Shown: positions 60,533 through 64,000 of the stretch, in pieces | Layout of the letters: each line of letters opens with the position of its first letter | How positions within the stretch are numbered: the stretch's first letter is position 1 | Source: CAZLFQ01 sp964625465 | GTDB taxonomy: Bacteria; Pseudomonadota; Alphaproteobacteria; Rickettsiales; Midichloriaceae | Reading direction: 5' to 3' | Assembly: GCA_964625465.1 (NCBI GenBank) | Contig: CAZVFD010000002.1 | Location: 1 to 64,000, forward strand | Length of the DNA stretch: 64,000 bases | Notes under the pieces: model-generated | Seen by the model: the letters and a program-made list of their open reading frames with translations, nothing else | What the model was told of the DNA's origin: nothing | The model's database searches: none | Translations under genes and position numbers: made by a program

Positions 60533-61231
60533 TTAAAATCTTACTGATTGCATTAATTGTTTCATTTTCTCAAGTTTTGAATTGATAGAATAGTCAATCA
60601 TTTTTNNNNNNNNNNTGGCGTTGTAATTTGCACAAAAACTCTCATCAAAAAATCTTTTGAAGGTTTTTCTATTTTGTGTAAATTTTTTACAACGTATACT
60701 ATATGCTTTAGAATTCAAAATGGCTTCATTGATAGAATAGTCAATCATTTTTGATCCTACTCTCACAACTAACCCACCTATTATTTTTTTTCGTACTTTT
60801 GCTTTGACTTCTATCTCTTTGCCAAATACCACTTTTAGGTCATTAGCAATGGACTTGATAGCATTCTTATCCAACTCAGTTGCCGTAGTAACGTGGGCAG
60901 TTAAAATCCCTTCTTTATCCCTAACCTTATGATGAAAATTGGCGATAACTTTAGGTGTAATATCGAGTCTATTATGTGCGACTAGTGTTCTAACAAAATT
61001 GTTTGTTATCTCGTTGAACTTATTCGCTTTTAAAATCTTTTCCCAAAACTGATTTTTAATTCTTTTGGGAACAACTTTTCCAATGAGCAAGTACTTGTTT
61101 TTTTGATTTGCATGAAGTGTAGATTCAAGCATGAAAAAATCTTGCTCCACAGCGTCAATAGCTTTGGCTTCTTGAGCTGCTGAAAATACAGCTTCACTAT
61201 ATCTTATAGCTAAAATATCCTGGGTAGACAT
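60533..61231 (-). CDS. atpH: F1 ATP synthase delta subunit, 3' end disrupted
   Basis: The delta subunit (peripheral stalk; also called OSCP). The N-terminal helical domain begins STQDILAIRYSEAVFSAAQE, and the C-terminal part has IGGLVVRVGSKMIDYSIN near residues 151-168, typical of the family. The expected length is about 180; the frame gives 232 because, after KMIDYSIN, it continues with about 38 unrelated residues (EAILNSKAYSIRCKKF and onward), a 10-N gap, and then KMIDYSIN again followed by the normal end SKLEKMKQLMQSVRF. 25 bases are identical on both sides. First gene of atpH-atpA-atpG. Confidence 0.9.
   Translation of the reverse strand: MSTQDILAIRYSEAVFSAAQEAKAIDAVEQDFFMLESTLHANQKNKYLLIGKVVPKRIKNQFWEKILKANKFNEITNNFVRTLVAHNRLDITPKVIANFHHKVRDKEGILTAHVTTATELDKNAIKSIANDLKVVFGKEIEVKAKVRKKIIGGLVVRVGSKMIDYSINEAILNSKAYSIRCKKFTQNRKTFKRFFDESFCANYNAXXXXKMIDYSINSKLEKMKQLMQSVRF
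60606..60615. other. Scaffold gap (10 N) in atpH
   Basis: Ten N, flanked by two identical 25-base copies of the KMIDYSIN coding sequence (60581-60605 and about 60728-60752), with 112 bases of unrelated in-frame sequence on the right side. Confidence 0.95.
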
Positions 61232-61360
61232 AACTTAATAACTTTCTTTCAGCGTAGAATTATCATAAGTTATAGCAGTTATCAAGTTCATAATTCACTT
61301 GCATACTTTCTTATCTCAGGCGATATTGGAATTCTATAATTTTAATGTTTATTAAATTCT

Positions 61361-61984
61361 ATGGAATCATATCAACTTGCCCGTAAAAACATGGTTACCA
61401 ATCAAGTAATGCCCGTGAAGGTTCACGATGAATTGGTATTAAAGGCATTGCAAGAAACTCCTAAACACCAGTTTCTTGAAGGGCAATGGCAGTCAGTAGC
61501 TTATGCAGATGCAAAGCTTCCTTTGGGTGAGGGGAGATTCATGTTAAAGCCCGAGGAGTTGGCTATAATGCTGCAAGCGCTTGAGCTAAAGGGAGATGAA
61601 AGAGTACTTGATATCGCTTGTAGTACAGGATATTCAACAGCACTACTTTCTAAACTGTCTTCACAAGTTGTTGGGATTGAAGCAAATTCCCATCTTGCGA
61701 CAAAAGCCGTGAATGCGCTGATGCATTTACAAATCGATAATGCTGTTATCAAAACCGCTGAGATCCTTAATGGCGATCCAAAAAACGCCCCGTATGAAGC
61801 GATATTTGTAAATGGATGTTTGAGAAGCGAACCTAAGCTACTGCTAGCACAACTCGCCACGTTTGGAAAACTTGTTTGCTCTCTATTGGAGCCAAATGGA
61901 CTTAAAAAGGCATACGTATATACAAGCCTTGGGGATACTTATGGTAGAGTAGAGCTGTTTGATTCAACTGCAGAGATTTTATAA
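61361..61984 (+). CDS. pcm: Protein-L-isoaspartate O-methyltransferase family
   Basis: A 207-residue PCMT-family SAM methyltransferase. ARKNMVTNQVMPVKVHDELV near residues 6-25 is the alphaproteobacterial start of this family; the SAM site VLDIACSTGYSTALLSKL lies near 83-100, where the usual G-x-G-x-G is changed to ACSTGYS. Known members repair isoaspartate, but this divergent alphaproteobacterial group may have another substrate. It precedes rph by 2 bases. Confidence 0.85.
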   Translation: MESYQLARKNMVTNQVMPVKVHDELVLKALQETPKHQFLEGQWQSVAYADAKLPLGEGRFMLKPEELAIMLQALELKGDERVLDIACSTGYSTALLSKLSSQVVGIEANSHLATKAVNALMHLQIDNAVIKTAEILNGDPKNAPYEAIFVNGCLRSEPKLLLAQLATFGKLVCSLLEPNGLKKAYVYTSLGDTYGRVELFDSTAEIL

Positions 61985-61986
61985 TC

Positions 61987-62712
61987 ATGACATACAATCG
62001 TACTGCTGGTCGTAATCCCGAATCACTTAGAGAAGTTTCTTGCGAAATTAACTTTATGCCGCATGCAGAAGGTTCGTGCTTAATTAAATTTGGTAACACC
62101 CATGTGGTTTGTACCGCAAGTGTTGATAAAGATGTGCCACGCTTTTTAAAAGGCAAAAACCAAGGCTGGGTAACTGCAGAATACGGTATGCTTCCTAGAT
62201 CTACAAATACTAGGATGCAGCGAGAATCTGCCAAAGGCAGACTTGATGGCCGAACCCAAGAGATTCAAAGATTAATTGGTAGGTCACTTAGAACGGTTGT
62301 AGATCTAAAATTATTAGGTGAACGCCAGATTATAGTAGACTGTGATGTTATCCGCGCTGATGGCGGTACGCGTACAGCGGCAATTACAGGGGGCTATATA
62401 GCCCTATATTTGGCATGCGAGAAATTAGCGCGTGATAGAATCATAGCAAAGTCACCAATTATTGGTCAGGTTGCGGCTATCTCTGTTGGTATAATCAAGG
62501 GAACTTCCTTATTGGATTTAGAGTATATTGAAGACAGTAACGCAGAAGTTGATGCAAATTTTGTAATGACTGCAGATAATAAGATTGTAGAAATTCAAGC
62601 GACCGCCGAGCAAAAAGCATTCAGTGAAGAGCAGTATAATCAAATGCTGTCTCTTGCCAAAAAAGGCATAGCTGAATTGGTGGCAATTCAGAAGCGTTCT
62701 ATAGGTGTTTAA
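61987..62712 (+). CDS. rph: Ribonuclease PH
   Basis: A 241-residue phosphorolytic 3' exoribonuclease that trims tRNA 3' ends. Visible: R-rich start YNRTAGRNPESLREV, AEYGMLPRSTNTRMQRES near residues 63-80, QRLIGRSLRTVVDL near 95-108, and DCDVIRADGGTRTAAITG near 116-133. Length is standard. It is cotranscribed with pcm. Confidence 0.97.
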   Translation: MTYNRTAGRNPESLREVSCEINFMPHAEGSCLIKFGNTHVVCTASVDKDVPRFLKGKNQGWVTAEYGMLPRSTNTRMQRESAKGRLDGRTQEIQRLIGRSLRTVVDLKLLGERQIIVDCDVIRADGGTRTAAITGGYIALYLACEKLARDRIIAKSPIIGQVAAISVGIIKGTSLLDLEYIEDSNAEVDANFVMTADNKIVEIQATAEQKAFSEEQYNQMLSLAKKGIAELVAIQKRSIGV

Positions 62713-62815
62713 CTATATTTCATAACCTACAAATAAAATCGCATCGATATGATTGTGCTCAACAGTCTTATTGAACAAGATTACTTAAAATTGCTATTAC
62801 TAAGAAGGCTAAAAT

Positions 62816-64000
62816 TCACCTAGAATGCATGATTTCCTTCGGAGTCACACTCACTTTAGAAACTATCTTTGCAAAGACCCTTTCAGCATGAGTTACTGAT
62901 AATTGTAAATCTGCATAAGGACGAACAGTAGAAGTTTGTAAATAGAATAATGATGCCCAATCAAGGAAATTATTAACTTCTGTTAGCTTAACTTCAGTAC
63001 TACTATTCCCTGCATTTAAAAGACGTTGCAATTCACTACTAAAGCTGCCTAGTTCTAATTGATTTTTTGCAAAGTCGGTTACATTATTATAAAGACCTTT
63101 TACTTTCTGAGTAAGCTCTTCGCTGACTCGATCGACAACAGCTACAGTTTTGTTTACTTTGCTTGAATCAGAGCTTGGAATAGTAGGCACATCTGGCTTA
63201 ATATTTATATATTTCTTAGCTCGAGTACTCTTATTTAAAAATGCTATATGCGCATTCTGAATTTTCTTTAGCTCTTCATTAGTAATATCAGCACTGACTC
63301 CAAAAACCTCGCAAACTTTTGTTCTCGCATCTGGGTACCTTGAACTTATGGTAGTCTTACAAGCCAATGCTTTTTTTACTTCATCTGAAGCATTATTTTC
63401 AATAGCTAATTGGAGAGGAATTTTCAAATCTCTATCCCTCTTTACAAGCGTTAGAGGATGAACATCTAGAGCAAGCAAAGCAAAAAACAACTCCAAATCA
63501 TTAGTCTTAGCTACTATATGGAAGGCGTTTTCAGAATTAGCATTTTGATTGCTCCCCCTACATAACGCGCGAAATTCTGGTTGCTTTGATAAAATTTTTG
63601 CAATCATGTCATAATTCTTATTATCACACGCCACCCAATACGCTTCTAGTGAGGGCTGTGAGCCTACTATTTGACTGCGTTTAGAAGCAACTGGCGCTAA
63701 AACCGAAGCTGTTTTAGAAGTAGATAGATCCGAACTAGAAACTTTGGAAAGGGACCTGAAAATAGAACCCTCTATTTTTTTGAGTTCTGCTTCTTGTGAG
63801 GATATAAGACTTTGGTATTTAGAGATCGATTGCTCCAAACTATTCATATAATCCTCTAGATTACCGAGCCGCACCATTAAAGATTTGTGTTCGGATTTGT
63901 CTTGGAAAGATTCCGCGCCTTTACTCAGGCGTTCATATGTGCTTACATAATCATCTATAGCTTGAGTTTTATCATTTAGTAATTTAACTAACCTTTCTTT
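62816..64000 (-). CDS. Ankyrin/coiled-coil protein, 5' end beyond window
   Basis: The frame can be read from an ATG at 63877 (353 residues), but it remains open upstream to the window edge on the minus strand (…LLNDKTQAIDDYVSTYERL…), so the gene is likely longer and its start lies outside. The upstream part and first residues form a coiled coil (SISKYQSLISSQEAELKKIE). Ankyrin-like repeats are seen in the middle: ENAFHIVAKTNDLELFFALL and KIPLQLAIENNASDEVKKAL. The tail is Ser/Asn-rich helical. Convergent with rph; likely effector or scaffold (inference). Confidence 0.75.
   Translation of the reverse strand, partial: KERLVKLLNDKTQAIDDYVSTYERLSKGAESFQDKSEHKSLMVRLGNLEDYMNSLEQSISKYQSLISSQEAELKKIEGSIFRSLSKVSSSDLSTSKTASVLAPVASKRSQIVGSQPSLEAYWVACDNKNYDMIAKILSKQPEFRALCRGSNQNANSENAFHIVAKTNDLELFFALLALDVHPLTLVKRDRDLKIPLQLAIENNASDEVKKALACKTTISSRYPDARTKVCEVFGVSADITNEELKKIQNAHIAFLNKSTRAKKYINIKPDVPTIPSSDSSKVNKTVAVVDRVSEELTQKVKGLYNNVTDFAKNQLELGSFSSELQRLLNAGNSSTEVKLTEVNNFLDWASLFYLQTSTVRPYADLQLSVTHAERVFAKIVSKVSVTPKEIMHSR

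Overview
The window is AT-rich chromosome from an intracellular alphaproteobacterium, most likely a Rickettsiales member that keeps flagellar genes (Midichloriaceae-like). I infer this from four things. The 16S rRNA gene end is followed by a terminator and unrelated protein genes rather than tRNAs and 23S rRNA. Core gene neighbourhoods are alphaproteobacterial (sucCD, cmk-rpsA, lepB-rnc-era, amgK-murU). There are many ankyrin or low-complexity proteins of effector type. fliO-fliP and a FliJ-like gene are present. Genus cannot be fixed from sequence reading alone. Three 10-N runs (47996, 58840, 60606) are scaffold gaps, and the proteins across them are composites.

Layout. 1-4850: 16S 3' end, then small unknown genes separated by six copies of one terminator family, including two lipoprotein paralogs, two effector-like genes and a probable small RNA. 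4.9-8 kb: sucCD, a DUF465 gene, trmB. 8-12 kb: a histidine kinase operon with three related membrane proteins, then tRNA-Asn. 12-18 kb: a His-rich tail-anchored protein, a Rickettsiales-type intergenic repeat, an overlapping PfkB-kinase/LOG-hydrolase operon, a GST. 18-30 kb: FliJ-like, atpD-atpC, an ankyrin protein, glmS, a phasin-like protein, cvpA, radA, tkt, rpsA. 30-43.5 kb: cmk, an exported Ppx/GppA-like protein, rnpB, hemW, rlmH, a toxin-antitoxin cassette beside dxs, a DUF4917 gene, fliOP, era-rnc-lepB. 43.7-48.5 kb: an effector-like cluster led by a 944-residue ankyrin protein carrying two FFAT-like motifs. 48.5-62.7 kb: asmA, ccmG, amgK-murU, argS, an MFS transporter, two small cassette genes, atpHAG, pcm, rph. 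62.8-64 kb: a 5'-incomplete ankyrin/coiled-coil gene.

The most unusual theme is duplication of gene 3' ends. At dxs, atpG and a lipoprotein gene, the intact gene is followed by a small cassette (own promoter and genes) and then by a diverged, in-frame second copy of that gene's last 50-95 bases up to its stop codon. This resembles island integration at tRNA 3' ends, but the targets are protein genes and no integrase is visible. The gaps in atpA and atpH show a similar flanking pattern, but there an assembly artefact is at least as likely.

The second theme is host interaction. The ankyrin protein has one perfect and one near-perfect FFAT core (binding motif for ER-resident VAP proteins), and a 132-residue protein ends in a CaaX-like prenylation box. 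Both are predictions from motifs.
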